A DNA stretch of 8,202 nucleotides from Bacteroidales bacterium (GTDB lineage Bacteria; Bacteroidota; Bacteroidia; Bacteroidales; UBA12077), in the NCBI GenBank assembly GCA_030635365.1, contig DAOVYZ010000140.1, forward strand, positions 1 through 8,202, given 5' to 3'. Position numbers and translations under genes: made by a program. This document shows, piece by piece, positions 1-5,267 of the stretch. The notes below the pieces were generated by a model. It saw only the letters and a list, made by a program, of their open reading frames with translations, made no database searches and was not told the DNA's origin. Positions within the stretch are counted from its first letter, which is position 1, and each line of letters opens with the position of its first letter.

Positions 1-302
1 CAAAAAATAAGGAATATGAAGAAAAATTAAGTGGCTATGCCGAAAATGAAGAGTTTAATAATTTAAATGATGATGAGTATGACAGGCATGAAAAGTATAG
101 GCTTTACCAGCTTCATTTTAAAAGATTGGCTGAAGATTGTCAAAAATTGCTGGATATGTTCCTGCATAAAGTTTCGTTAAAAAAAATAGCAAAAGAACTG
201 GGCATTGAAAGTTCTAAATATATAAAAAGAAAAAAATATAAATGCAAGGAGCAACTTGTACGATATATTAAAGCTGATCCGGATTTTAAAGGAGAAAAGT
301 GA
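1..302 (+). CDS. RNA polymerase sigma-70/ECF-like factor, C-terminal part (5' end outside window)
   Basis: The frame beginning at base 3 stays open from the window edge to a TGA at 300-302 and gives 99 residues. The first ~35 are acidic and charged (a linker between sigma regions 2 and 4). The rest reads as a region 4 helix-turn-helix: LYQLHFKRLAEDCQKLLDMF, then VSLKKIAKELGI and a basic recognition-helix stretch (KYIKRKKYKCKEQLVRYI). This pattern is typical of the short Bacteroidetes sigma-70 family proteins, where the '..I A..lG.....Y.kkrk.kCKe.L' segment binds the -35 element. Regions 1 and 2 lie upstream and cannot be judged. The stop overlaps the next ATG by one base (TGATG), so the two genes are very likely co-transcribed and translationally coupled, as expected for a sigma/anti-sigma pair. 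The target promoters are unknown; the GGGGTnACC motif copies at 4171 and 4901 are candidates by inference only. Confidence 0.85.
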   Translation, partial: KNKEYEEKLSGYAENEEFNNLNDDEYDRHEKYRLYQLHFKRLAEDCQKLLDMFLHKVSLKKIAKELGIESSKYIKRKKYKCKEQLVRYIKADPDFKGEK

Positions 303-1045
303 TGGAGAATAAATTTGATTTGATAGAGAGGTATTTAAATGGAGAGATGCCCGTTAAGGAACAAACAGAATTTGAAGACTTATTGAGAGCGGATAAGGAA
401 TTAATGAATGAGTTCCTTTTCAGGAGAAAAATTAATGAAGCAATCTCCGAAGATGATATTATGAAATTAAGGGAAAAATTAAATGAAATAGTTAACCCAA
501 CGATTAAATTATTCCCTTCAGCTAAAAGTAAATTAATGTTTTCATCTGTGGCTGCTGTTTTCATAGCATTTGTTGTTATTGGAAGTATTTATCTTTTCCC
601 AACACAAAACTTAGATAAAAACCGGATTTTTCAGTCTTATTATTCACCATATCCTACAGTTAGCAATATAAGGTCATCGGAAGAACATACTTCAGAAGAA
701 TTACTACTGTTTAAAGCATTAGAGTCATACGAAAAAGGAAATTACACCCTATCCGTTGAATATTTCCACGAAATACTAGGCCAGGATAGTTCAAATAAAA
801 TGGCAATGTTTTATACAGCCATATGTGAAATAGAACGAAACAACCTAAGTCAATCTGAAAATTATTTAAACAGTCTGATTTCGAAGAATAATCATATTTT
901 CTGGGAACAATCACACTGGTATCTTGCATTGGTTTATTTAAAGCAAGAAGATTATGAAATGGCTGAGTTTATTTTTACTAAGATTATTGAAGAAAATATG
1001 GACAAGAAAACAGAAGCAGAAGCTATTTCACGTGATTTAAACTAG
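302..1045 (+). CDS. Membrane anti-sigma-like protein with periplasmic TPR domain
   Basis: The product is 247 aa. I start at the ATG at 302, which overlaps the sigma stop and sits a few bases after GGAGAAAAG (291-299), a good ribosome-binding site; the GTG at 299 would add one residue. Residues 1-60 are a charged helical cytoplasmic region (FDLIERYLNGEMPVKEQTEF..). About residues 79-99 form one transmembrane helix (SSVAAVFIAFVVIGSIYLF). Residues 132-235 contain two to three TPR-like helix pairs (LLLFKALESYEKGNYTLSVEYF; WYLALVYLKQEDYEMAEFIF). The topology is N-in/C-out, as in Bacteroidetes anti-sigma proteins that lack a zinc finger. The inferred role is to bind and hold the upstream sigma factor and to sense a periplasmic partner through the TPRs. 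It is a paralogue of the protein at 5268-6014: same length, same domain order, similar N-terminus and the shared SEDDI/GEDDI motif near residue 50. Direct sigma binding is inferred from position and architecture. Confidence 0.8.
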   Translation: MENKFDLIERYLNGEMPVKEQTEFEDLLRADKELMNEFLFRRKINEAISEDDIMKLREKLNEIVNPTIKLFPSAKSKLMFSSVAAVFIAFVVIGSIYLFPTQNLDKNRIFQSYYSPYPTVSNIRSSEEHTSEELLLFKALESYEKGNYTLSVEYFHEILGQDSSNKMAMFYTAICEIERNNLSQSENYLNSLISKNNHIFWEQSHWYLALVYLKQEDYEMAEFIFTKIIEENMDKKTEAEAISRDLN

Positions 1046-1057
1046 TTGTATGAAACA

Positions 1058-1222
1058 AGAGGCTGTCCAAAAAGTCTTAAAAATTAAGAAATTGCTTGTT
1101 TTTTTACTTTGAGAAACTTTGTGTCTTCTTGGTGAAGCTCTGTGTAACAGCATTTTGTAATTATACCACAAAGTTACTCGAAGGAAACACAAAGTCCCAC
1201 AAAGACTTTTTGGACAGCCTCT
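1058..1222. repeat. 165-bp MITE-like element with perfect 21-bp terminal inverted repeats
   Basis: The arms at 1058-1078 and 1202-1222 are perfect reverse complements over 21 bp (core GAGGCTGTCCAAAAAGT). The 123-bp interior has no ORF and is itself near-palindromic: 1108-1124 matches the reverse complement of 1167-1183 at 15/17 positions, and 1116-1130 matches that of 1181-1195 at 13/15. It occupies almost the whole gap between two convergent genes, starting 12 bp after one stop codon and ending 10 bp before the other. 'GAGGCTGTCC' ends and 'CTTTGTGTCTTC..GG' interiors are familiar to me from scattered intergenic repeats in this phylum, but I have no search result for them. It may be a non-autonomous transposable element, a REP-like repeat, or a large cruciform that also acts as a bidirectional terminator. 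No clear target-site duplication is visible. Confidence 0.7.
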
Positions 1223-1232
1223 GCTTTAAATT

Positions 1233-4064
1233 TTAATTAAAAGCAATATCCGTAAAAACAAATTTTTTGATTTTTCGGCTTTCTTTTTTCTTCTTTCGAT
1301 ACTTTATTATAAATATTAAACTCCCGGCAGTTAGTATAAAAATTATTAGCCATAAAGCATATTTTTTATAAGGCGTAAACAATGGTTCATTATTGCCAAT
1401 AACTACATAACCAGACCAGAAATAAGGGTGAGCATGCAATTGGTCAGCATTGTTAATAAAGTCGATCTTTGAGTTTTGAAGCGATACAGCCTTTGTTTTA
1501 CCCTTCACAAGGTATTCATAAAAATTTGTCATAAGATTTACACCCGATTTATCTTCAACCGGCCATAAAGTCATGATTAATGACGGGCAGCCTGAATATA
1601 TAAAACCTCTTGCAAGGCTCATTACTCCTTCACCTCTTTGTAATTTACCACTGCCACTATTGCAAGAACTAAGAACAGCCATTCGGCTGTTTAATTTCAT
1701 ATTGTATAGCTCATACGTATTTAAGAAACCATCTTCAATACTATCAGTGCTCTGTGTAAATGCCATCTTCGAGTACATGGGGCTTTGATCATCCATAATG
1801 GTATGCATTGCTAAATGCAGAATATCGTATGATGAAGCTACCTCTTTAAAAGTTTTTTCACTGGCATTATTATCAAGATATTTATCACCACCAATAAGTT
1901 CCCAAATGTTCTGTACTTCCTCTTTTATACCTTTTAATGGGGAAAGTTTTTCTCTGTATTGTTGCCTTACAGTAAATGTTGTTTCGGCTAATATTTCAAT
2001 ATTATTATAGCTGGGGGCAAATGCCCCAAGTTTCTTATCTGCACTTCTGTTATTATGCCCGTTTTCAAAAAGGAATCCGGCAGAATATGAATAACTGATA
2101 CTATTTTCATAAACAAAATAGGATAAATCTTTGTATCTGATTCTCGAAAAATTCTTATTTTCTGTTGTTAGTACCTCAAAAGGTAAATAGGCTAATTTCC
2201 CGTCGGGAATAATAATTAAGTTTTTATTTCTTATTTTATCTTCGAATGGGCGTAATAATCTGTTGTATAAAAAATGTGACGATTTTTGATATTGATTAAA
2301 CTCATCATAACCATGTTCTGAAAAATCATTATTTGATAATCCTTTCAGGATATAATTCAGGTGTAACCCAAATAATTCACTTAAATTTTGTTTTAAAAGT
2401 TGCGATTCATTTTTCCCTATAAAGAATGTATAAAGTTTGTCATTCGTCAGGTAATACTCCAGAACAACATCATTTTTTGAAAGTTTATTTTGGATTTCAC
2501 CAATGCTTATTCCTGAATTGGAGTATTTTAAGTTGTAATATTTTTTAAAATTATTTTCAAGATATTCAGATAACTTAGCAAATTCTTGTTTTTGCTCAAA
2601 CAGGTATTTATTCCAGTATTCTAACTTATTTTTATTAGGTTCTTTTTTCTTATTTTCTTCGTAAATAAGTTCTTCGTATGTCCAAATGCTTTTTTCGAGC
2701 TGCTTTTCCAGGGTGATTAAAGAATCGGGAATTCCTCCGATATTTAAGGCTTTTGTATTCTGTATAGACTCGTTTAAAATTGCAGATTTTACCGACTCGC
2801 TATAATAAAAAGCTTTATTTAAATATTCTTGCTTATTTGTTTTACTGTATAAGGCATAACTTGTTTGTAAAGCATTCGAGAAAATATCAGCTGCATTTTC
2901 GGCAAGGTATAATTTGCTTTCTTCACTTAAATAACCGGCTCTTATTTTATAAATTGTTTTTATGGCAATATCGTAAGTTAATAAACTTAACTTTAAGTAT
3001 TCGTTATTATCTTCGGTTAATGCAATCTTTGATAAAGCATTGGCTTTATTTTTTAATGAACTTAAAAGGTGGGTTTTTGATGATACCTTTTCAATACCGG
3101 GATTTGAAGCAATATTGGCATTATTAAACTCTGGTGAAAGAGCGATTAAAGATTGTTGGAAATAATATAAGGCACTATCTGTTTTATTATTACTTAAATA
3201 AAATTCTCCAATACCATTGTAACAAGCAGAGAGATTAGGGTGTTTTTCACCAAAATTATCTTTATAGATATTGAGGGATTTATTATAGTATTGTTTAATT
3301 TCTGATTCATTTCTTTTTTGGTTAGAAAGAAATTTAGCATAATACAATTGTTTGCGGGCAAGCCATATATTATCCTCATGATAGTATCTTGTAATTGTTT
3401 CAATTGCTTGTATATGATATTGCTCAGCTTTGCTAAAATTACCCATTTTTTCATGACAGAATGCTAAATTACTTAAAGTAGTATGGCTGTTTTTATTATC
3501 TTTTTTTAGTATAAGACTTTTTGAAAGATAGCTAATTGCATCCTCGTAACTACCCTTATTTAAATAATTAAGGCCTATATTATTTAATATTAAGGCTATT
3601 TGATCTTTATAAGCAAGAGAATCTTTTGAAAAAATTTGTAAGGATCTAAAAAGATAATTTTCAGCTTTATTATGATCCTGTTGAATTCGAAAAATATTTG
3701 CTTTGTTAAAATATATATATGCAAACAATAAAGTATCGTTATTTTTTAAATATATTTTTTCTGCCTTGTTATAATAATTTATGGCTTTGTTATATTTTCC
3801 TAATAATCTGTTAATAATACCCAGGCTTTGGTATGCGTTTGCTAGACTTGTCTCCTCTTTAATTTCAATAGCCTCATAAATATCAATAGCGTATTGTGTA
3901 TAAATTAAAGCACTGTCTAATTTTCCTGTCCTTCCAAATGCGATTCCTTTACTATAATACAATTCAGCTTTTTTTATATCTTTATTACGTTCCTTATCTG
4001 CAACAGAAAATCCTATAACAGAAATAAGAATAAAAAATATAGTAAAGGTTTTTTTAACTATCAT
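1233..4064 (-). CDS. TPR-CHAT caspase-like protease, secreted and membrane-anchored
   Basis: The product is 943 aa. Residues 1-22 are a signal peptide (KKTFTIFFILISVIGFSVA). Residues ~33-310 carry about seven TPR units, for example AYQSLGIINRLLGKYNKAIN, NNIGLNYLNKGSYEDAISYL and YNGIGEFYLSNNKTDSALYY. Residues 330-520 are helical linker. Residues ~590-890 are a CHAT domain, a clan CD caspase-like peptidase. It has the catalytic His in ILHLAMHTIMDD (His754), the catalytic Cys in AVLSSCNSG (Cys801), and the family signature GEGVMSLARGFIYSGCPSLI..LWPVED just after. Residues ~902-921 form a transmembrane helix (YALWLIIFILTAGSLIFII) followed by a basic tail, so the TPR and CHAT parts should lie in the periplasm with an inner-membrane anchor. 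Both catalytic residues are present, so activity is plausible. It converges on the sigma/anti-sigma pair and diverges from the GG-peptide gene. Its substrate is unknown; an anti-sigma TPR protein or the small peptide are candidates by inference. Members of this family without a known partner are common in Bacteroidetes. Confidence 0.92.
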   Translation of the reverse strand: MIVKKTFTIFFILISVIGFSVADKERNKDIKKAELYYSKGIAFGRTGKLDSALIYTQYAIDIYEAIEIKEETSLANAYQSLGIINRLLGKYNKAINYYNKAEKIYLKNNDTLLFAYIYFNKANIFRIQQDHNKAENYLFRSLQIFSKDSLAYKDQIALILNNIGLNYLNKGSYEDAISYLSKSLILKKDNKNSHTTLSNLAFCHEKMGNFSKAEQYHIQAIETITRYYHEDNIWLARKQLYYAKFLSNQKRNESEIKQYYNKSLNIYKDNFGEKHPNLSACYNGIGEFYLSNNKTDSALYYFQQSLIALSPEFNNANIASNPGIEKVSSKTHLLSSLKNKANALSKIALTEDNNEYLKLSLLTYDIAIKTIYKIRAGYLSEESKLYLAENAADIFSNALQTSYALYSKTNKQEYLNKAFYYSESVKSAILNESIQNTKALNIGGIPDSLITLEKQLEKSIWTYEELIYEENKKKEPNKNKLEYWNKYLFEQKQEFAKLSEYLENNFKKYYNLKYSNSGISIGEIQNKLSKNDVVLEYYLTNDKLYTFFIGKNESQLLKQNLSELFGLHLNYILKGLSNNDFSEHGYDEFNQYQKSSHFLYNRLLRPFEDKIRNKNLIIIPDGKLAYLPFEVLTTENKNFSRIRYKDLSYFVYENSISYSYSAGFLFENGHNNRSADKKLGAFAPSYNNIEILAETTFTVRQQYREKLSPLKGIKEEVQNIWELIGGDKYLDNNASEKTFKEVASSYDILHLAMHTIMDDQSPMYSKMAFTQSTDSIEDGFLNTYELYNMKLNSRMAVLSSCNSGSGKLQRGEGVMSLARGFIYSGCPSLIMTLWPVEDKSGVNLMTNFYEYLVKGKTKAVSLQNSKIDFINNADQLHAHPYFWSGYVVIGNNEPLFTPYKKYALWLIIFILTAGSLIFIIKYRKKKKESRKIKKFVFTDIAFN

Positions 4065-4170
4065 TTTACAATGATTATATACCTACTGTATACTAAAAAA
4101 AGCAAAAAAAGTTTATTTTTTTTACTTAATTAGTTTCCGGTAATTCAATAACTCGTGTAATTCTTTTCAA

Positions 4171-4230
4171 AAAAAATAAAAAAAATACAAAACAGGGGGT
4201 CACCTTTTTGCAAATTCCGGAATATATAAT
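4171..4230 (+). promoter_or_regulatory. Conserved upstream motif, copy 1 (A-rich tract + GGGGGTCACC..TCCGG)
   Basis: An A-rich tract is followed by AACAGGGGGTCACCTTTTT, a CCGG at 4217-4220 and an AT-rich stretch. Without gaps it aligns with 4901-4960; over the last 40 bases I count about 29 identities, densest in the AACA(A/G)GGGGT and ACCTTTT blocks. It ends 43 bases before the ATG of the GG-peptide gene. Position, composition and duplication suggest a promoter or operator, perhaps read by the sigma factor encoded at the window start. That assignment is inference, and the exact -35/-10 boxes are not resolved. The rest of the divergent gap (4065-4170) is AT-rich and must hold the promoter of the minus-strand CHAT gene, which I cannot pinpoint. 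Confidence 0.5.
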
Positions 4231-4273
4231 TGAAAAACACAATTACTGAATTAAAAATTTAAATCATTAAACT

Positions 4274-4423
4274 ATGAAAACTTTAAAAAACATACTGGGA
4301 ATTAGTGAAAGTAAAAAATCAATGCATAACTTTTTGAATAAACTTGATGTTAATGCAATGATCAGAATAAAAGGTGGTGAAGGTGATGATATGTGGCCAC
4401 CGGTAGGTAGAGGCGGAGGTTGA
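4274..4423 (+). CDS. Double-glycine leader peptide (RiPP/bacteriocin-like precursor), 49 aa
   Basis: ATG at 4274 to TGA at 4421. The first ~35 residues form a leader: MKTLKNILGI, then NFLNKLDVNAMIRIKGG ending in Gly34-Gly35. The pattern 'L.kL....M..IkGG' is characteristic of Bacteroidetes natural-product precursor leaders, which C39-type peptidase/ABC exporters cleave after GG. The remaining 14 residues (EGDDMWPPVGRGGG) would be the released core: acidic, Trp-Pro-Pro, ending in Arg-Gly-Gly-Gly. It has no Cys, Ser or Thr, so lanthionine or sactionine chemistry is not expected; it may be an unmodified peptide signal. No modifying enzyme or C39 transporter is visible in the window. The gene sits behind the duplicated GGGGTnACC motif, divergent from the CHAT protease, and ends next to the first 37-nt repeat. 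There is no strong Shine-Dalgarno, as usual in this phylum. The ORF is very short, but the leader match makes it credible. Confidence 0.72.
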   Translation: MKTLKNILGISESKKSMHNFLNKLDVNAMIRIKGGEGDDMWPPVGRGGG

Positions 4424-4428
4424 TTAGT

Positions 4429-4465
4429 ACTCCCTTTCAATTCAAATATACGTTCTTAACAGTGA
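4429..4465 (+). repeat. 37-nt repeat, copy 1
   Basis: It begins ACTCCCTTTCAATTC and ends TTCTTAACAGTGA. It matches copy 2 (4644-4680) at 36 of 37 positions, and the identity extends four bases further upstream (TAGT, 4425-4428). It starts six bases after the stop of the GG-peptide gene and runs directly into hairpin 1. It is neither palindromic nor part of the hairpin. The function is unknown: it could be a transcript 3' element, a regulatory leader element or a recombination site. Confidence 0.9.
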
Positions 4466-4466
4466 C

Positions 4467-4496
4467 GGTCAATCCAGCCTCCAGGCTGGGTTGGCC
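4467..4496 (+). terminator. Hairpin 1 after repeat copy 1
   Basis: The left arm GGTCAATCCAGCCT (4467-4480) pairs with AGGCTGGGTTGGCC (4483-4496) over 14 positions, with two G-U wobbles and a very tight loop (2 nt, or 4 nt if the top pair opens). It is followed by ATTTTAAC, a short T run. It could be an intrinsic terminator for the GG-peptide transcript. Because an ATG follows 28 bases later, it could also be a leader structure. Confidence 0.65.
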
Positions 4497-4524
4497 ATTT
4501 TAACAAAACTAACGGAATTATACC

Positions 4525-4674
4525 ATGGATGCTATAGATAACACAATAAAAACAAATAAGAGAAGTACAACAATTAGCATTAATTTTAATAGGTGTAATT
4601 ACAGTATAATAACCGGTGTTAAAGGTAGCAGAAATTATGTAGTACTCCCTTTCAATTCAAATATACGTTCTTAA
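4525..4674 (+). CDS. Possible 49-aa peptide, in register with the GG peptide
   Basis: ATG at 4525 to TAA at 4672. The product has the same length as the peptide at 4274 (49 aa). Aligned without gaps, its GVKGS (31-35) falls exactly on RIKGG of peptide 1, and Asn6, Asn22 and a Lys/Arg23 also coincide. Overall identity is low, however, and the second Gly of the GG motif is Ser. The last residues (VLPFNSNIRS) are encoded by repeat copy 2, so the C-terminus is not independent evidence of coding. There is no Shine-Dalgarno and no GGGGTnACC motif upstream. It may be a diverged paralogue, a decaying copy or chance. Confidence 0.3.
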   Translation: MDAIDNTIKTNKRSTTISINFNRCNYSIITGVKGSRNYVVLPFNSNIRS

Positions 4675-4680
4675 CAATGA
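4644..4680 (+). repeat. 37-nt repeat, copy 2
   Basis: It differs from copy 1 at one position (A for G at 4677) and from copy 3 at one position (T for A at 4672). Identity with copy 1 begins at TAGT, 4640. It lies 178 bases after copy 1 and runs directly into hairpin 2. It contains the last codons of the doubtful peptide ORF at 4525-4674. Confidence 0.9.
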
Positions 4681-4715
4681 AGGCCGGTCCAACTCCAAAT
4701 TGGGCCGGTTTTTTT
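4680..4715 (+). terminator. Hairpin 2 after repeat copy 2, with T7 tail
   Basis: CCGGTCCAA (4684-4692) pairs with TTGGGCCGG (4700-4708), including one G-U. A seven-base loop separates the arms, and seven T residues follow (4709-4715). The A/G-rich left flank (AAGG) can extend pairing into the T run. This is the most terminator-like of the three hairpins. Its stem sequence is unrelated to hairpins 1 and 3. The ATG of the truncated anti-sigma ORF follows 13 bases later. Confidence 0.7.
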
Positions 4716-4728
4716 AAAAACGGGAATT

Positions 4729-4920
4729 ATGGTGAATGTGAGTTTTGAAACAATTGAAAAATATATTTACGGGGAACTGAAAGGAAAAGAATTGAAAGAC
4801 TTTGAAAAAATTCTGGATTCGATGAATAAAATAAAGAATTACCCTGTTAATTTATTTACATATAAAGATTGTATAGGCTTGTATAAAAAGGGAAAGAAGA
4901 AAAAAGATAAAAAAATATAA
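4729..4920 (+). pseudogene. Truncated anti-sigma remnant (N-terminal domain only, 63 aa)
   Basis: ATG at 4729 to TAA at 4918. The N-terminus (VSFETIEKYIYGELKGKELK) matches the N-termini of the proteins at 302 (FDLIERYLNGEM) and 5268 (NFEIIEKYIDGDLEGQEL), in the pattern F..IEkYi.GeL.G.El.dFEk.L. Similarity fades after about residue 35-50. There is no transmembrane helix and no TPR. The Lys-rich end (KKGKKKKDKKI) is encoded by the A-rich tract of upstream-motif copy 2, so the reading frame runs into a repeat unit and stops there. This suggests that a duplication or deletion junction removed the rest of the gene. It could still make a short soluble sigma-binding protein, since the presumed cytoplasmic domain is what remains; hence the uncertainty between pseudogene and mini-gene. 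Confidence 0.6.
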
Positions 4921-4960
4921 AACAAGGGGTTACCTTTTCATAATTATCGGAATTAATAAA
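4901..4960 (+). promoter_or_regulatory. Conserved upstream motif, copy 2 (A-rich tract + AAGGGGTTACC..ATCGG)
   Basis: Second copy of the element at 4171-4230, aligned without gaps; it keeps AACAAGGGGT, ACCTTTT and CGGAAT. The distance from the G run to the next 37-nt repeat is about 245 bases, against about 234 in copy 1, so the whole unit appears duplicated. Its 5' part overlaps the Lys-rich end of the truncated anti-sigma ORF. It could drive transcription toward the anti-sigma gene at 5268. Confidence 0.45.
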
Positions 4961-5170
4961 TGAGAGGGTATATTAAAATAAGGAAATGAGTTATTGTAAA
5001 AATTGAAGATTTTATGCCTTAAAAACGTTATGTAAAATTATAAAAATAGAATAGAGATTAAATGAATTAAAAGTTTTTTGGGATTTTAGATTAAATACAA
5101 TAATTCAACAAATGGAAGTATAAAAATGGAAGTATAATTACAACCATTAAAAAGAAATGGATAGTTTGTA
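4961..5170 (+). other. Non-coding stretch where a peptide gene would be expected
   Basis: By analogy with the unit at 4171-4465 a ~150-bp peptide gene should lie here, but all forward frames are broken by frequent stops and the longest ATG ORFs have fewer than ten codons. The composition is very AT-rich. It contains a 13-bp direct repeat (AATGGAAGTATAA) at 5111-5123 and 5125-5137, one base apart. With the leaderless gap to 5267 (repeat copy 3 and hairpin 3) this makes a 347-base gene-free region. Confidence 0.5.
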
Positions 5171-5207
5171 ACTCCCTTTCAATTCAAATATACGTTCTAA
5201 ACAATGA
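5171..5207 (+). repeat. 37-nt repeat, copy 3
   Basis: It differs from copy 2 at one position (A for T at 5199) and from copy 1 at two. It is preceded by GTA instead of the TAGT seen before copies 1 and 2, so the conserved block begins exactly at ACTCCC. It lies 490 bases after copy 2 and runs into hairpin 3 with no gap. The full-length anti-sigma gene starts 60 bases downstream. Confidence 0.9.
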
Positions 5208-5238
5208 TGATCAACTCAATGCTAGTTGAGTTGATCAT
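5207..5238 (+). terminator. Hairpin 3 after repeat copy 3
   Basis: ATGATCAACTCAA (5207-5219) is the perfect reverse complement of 5226-5238: 13 bp plus a possible T-G pair closing a GCTA loop. Four T residues end the arm region (TTTTAAAC). The stem is A/T-richer than hairpins 1 and 2 and unrelated in sequence. It may be a terminator, or an attenuator in the leader of the anti-sigma gene, whose ATG is 29 bases further on. Confidence 0.65.
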
Positions 5239-5267
5239 TTTAAACTAAGAATTAAAAATGAAATGTT

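Noticed and set aside
2780..3127. Plus-strand ORF of 115 codons opposite the CHAT gene
   Set aside because: Antisense shadow of a long, well-supported coding sequence; the composition follows the complementary codons.
3194..3454. Minus-strand ORF of 86 codons inside the CHAT gene
   Set aside because: It is a shifted-frame shadow of the TPR-coding region, with no recognisable protein features.
4451..4525. Integron attC sites (conserved end plus variable hairpin in a cassette-like row)
   Set aside because: No paired RYYYAAC/GTTRRRY boxes flank the stems, the hairpins have no extrahelical-base pattern I can recognise, and no integrase is visible.
4427..4560. Third reading frame open across all three repeats (YSLSIQIYVLN..)
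   Set aside because: It has no start codon, is closed by TAG just upstream in copies 1 and 2, and diverges at once in the hairpins.
4429..5207. CRISPR array
   Set aside because: Repeats of 37 nt are CRISPR-sized, but the spacings are 178 and 490 bases, the intervals contain ORFs and hairpins, and no cas genes are present.
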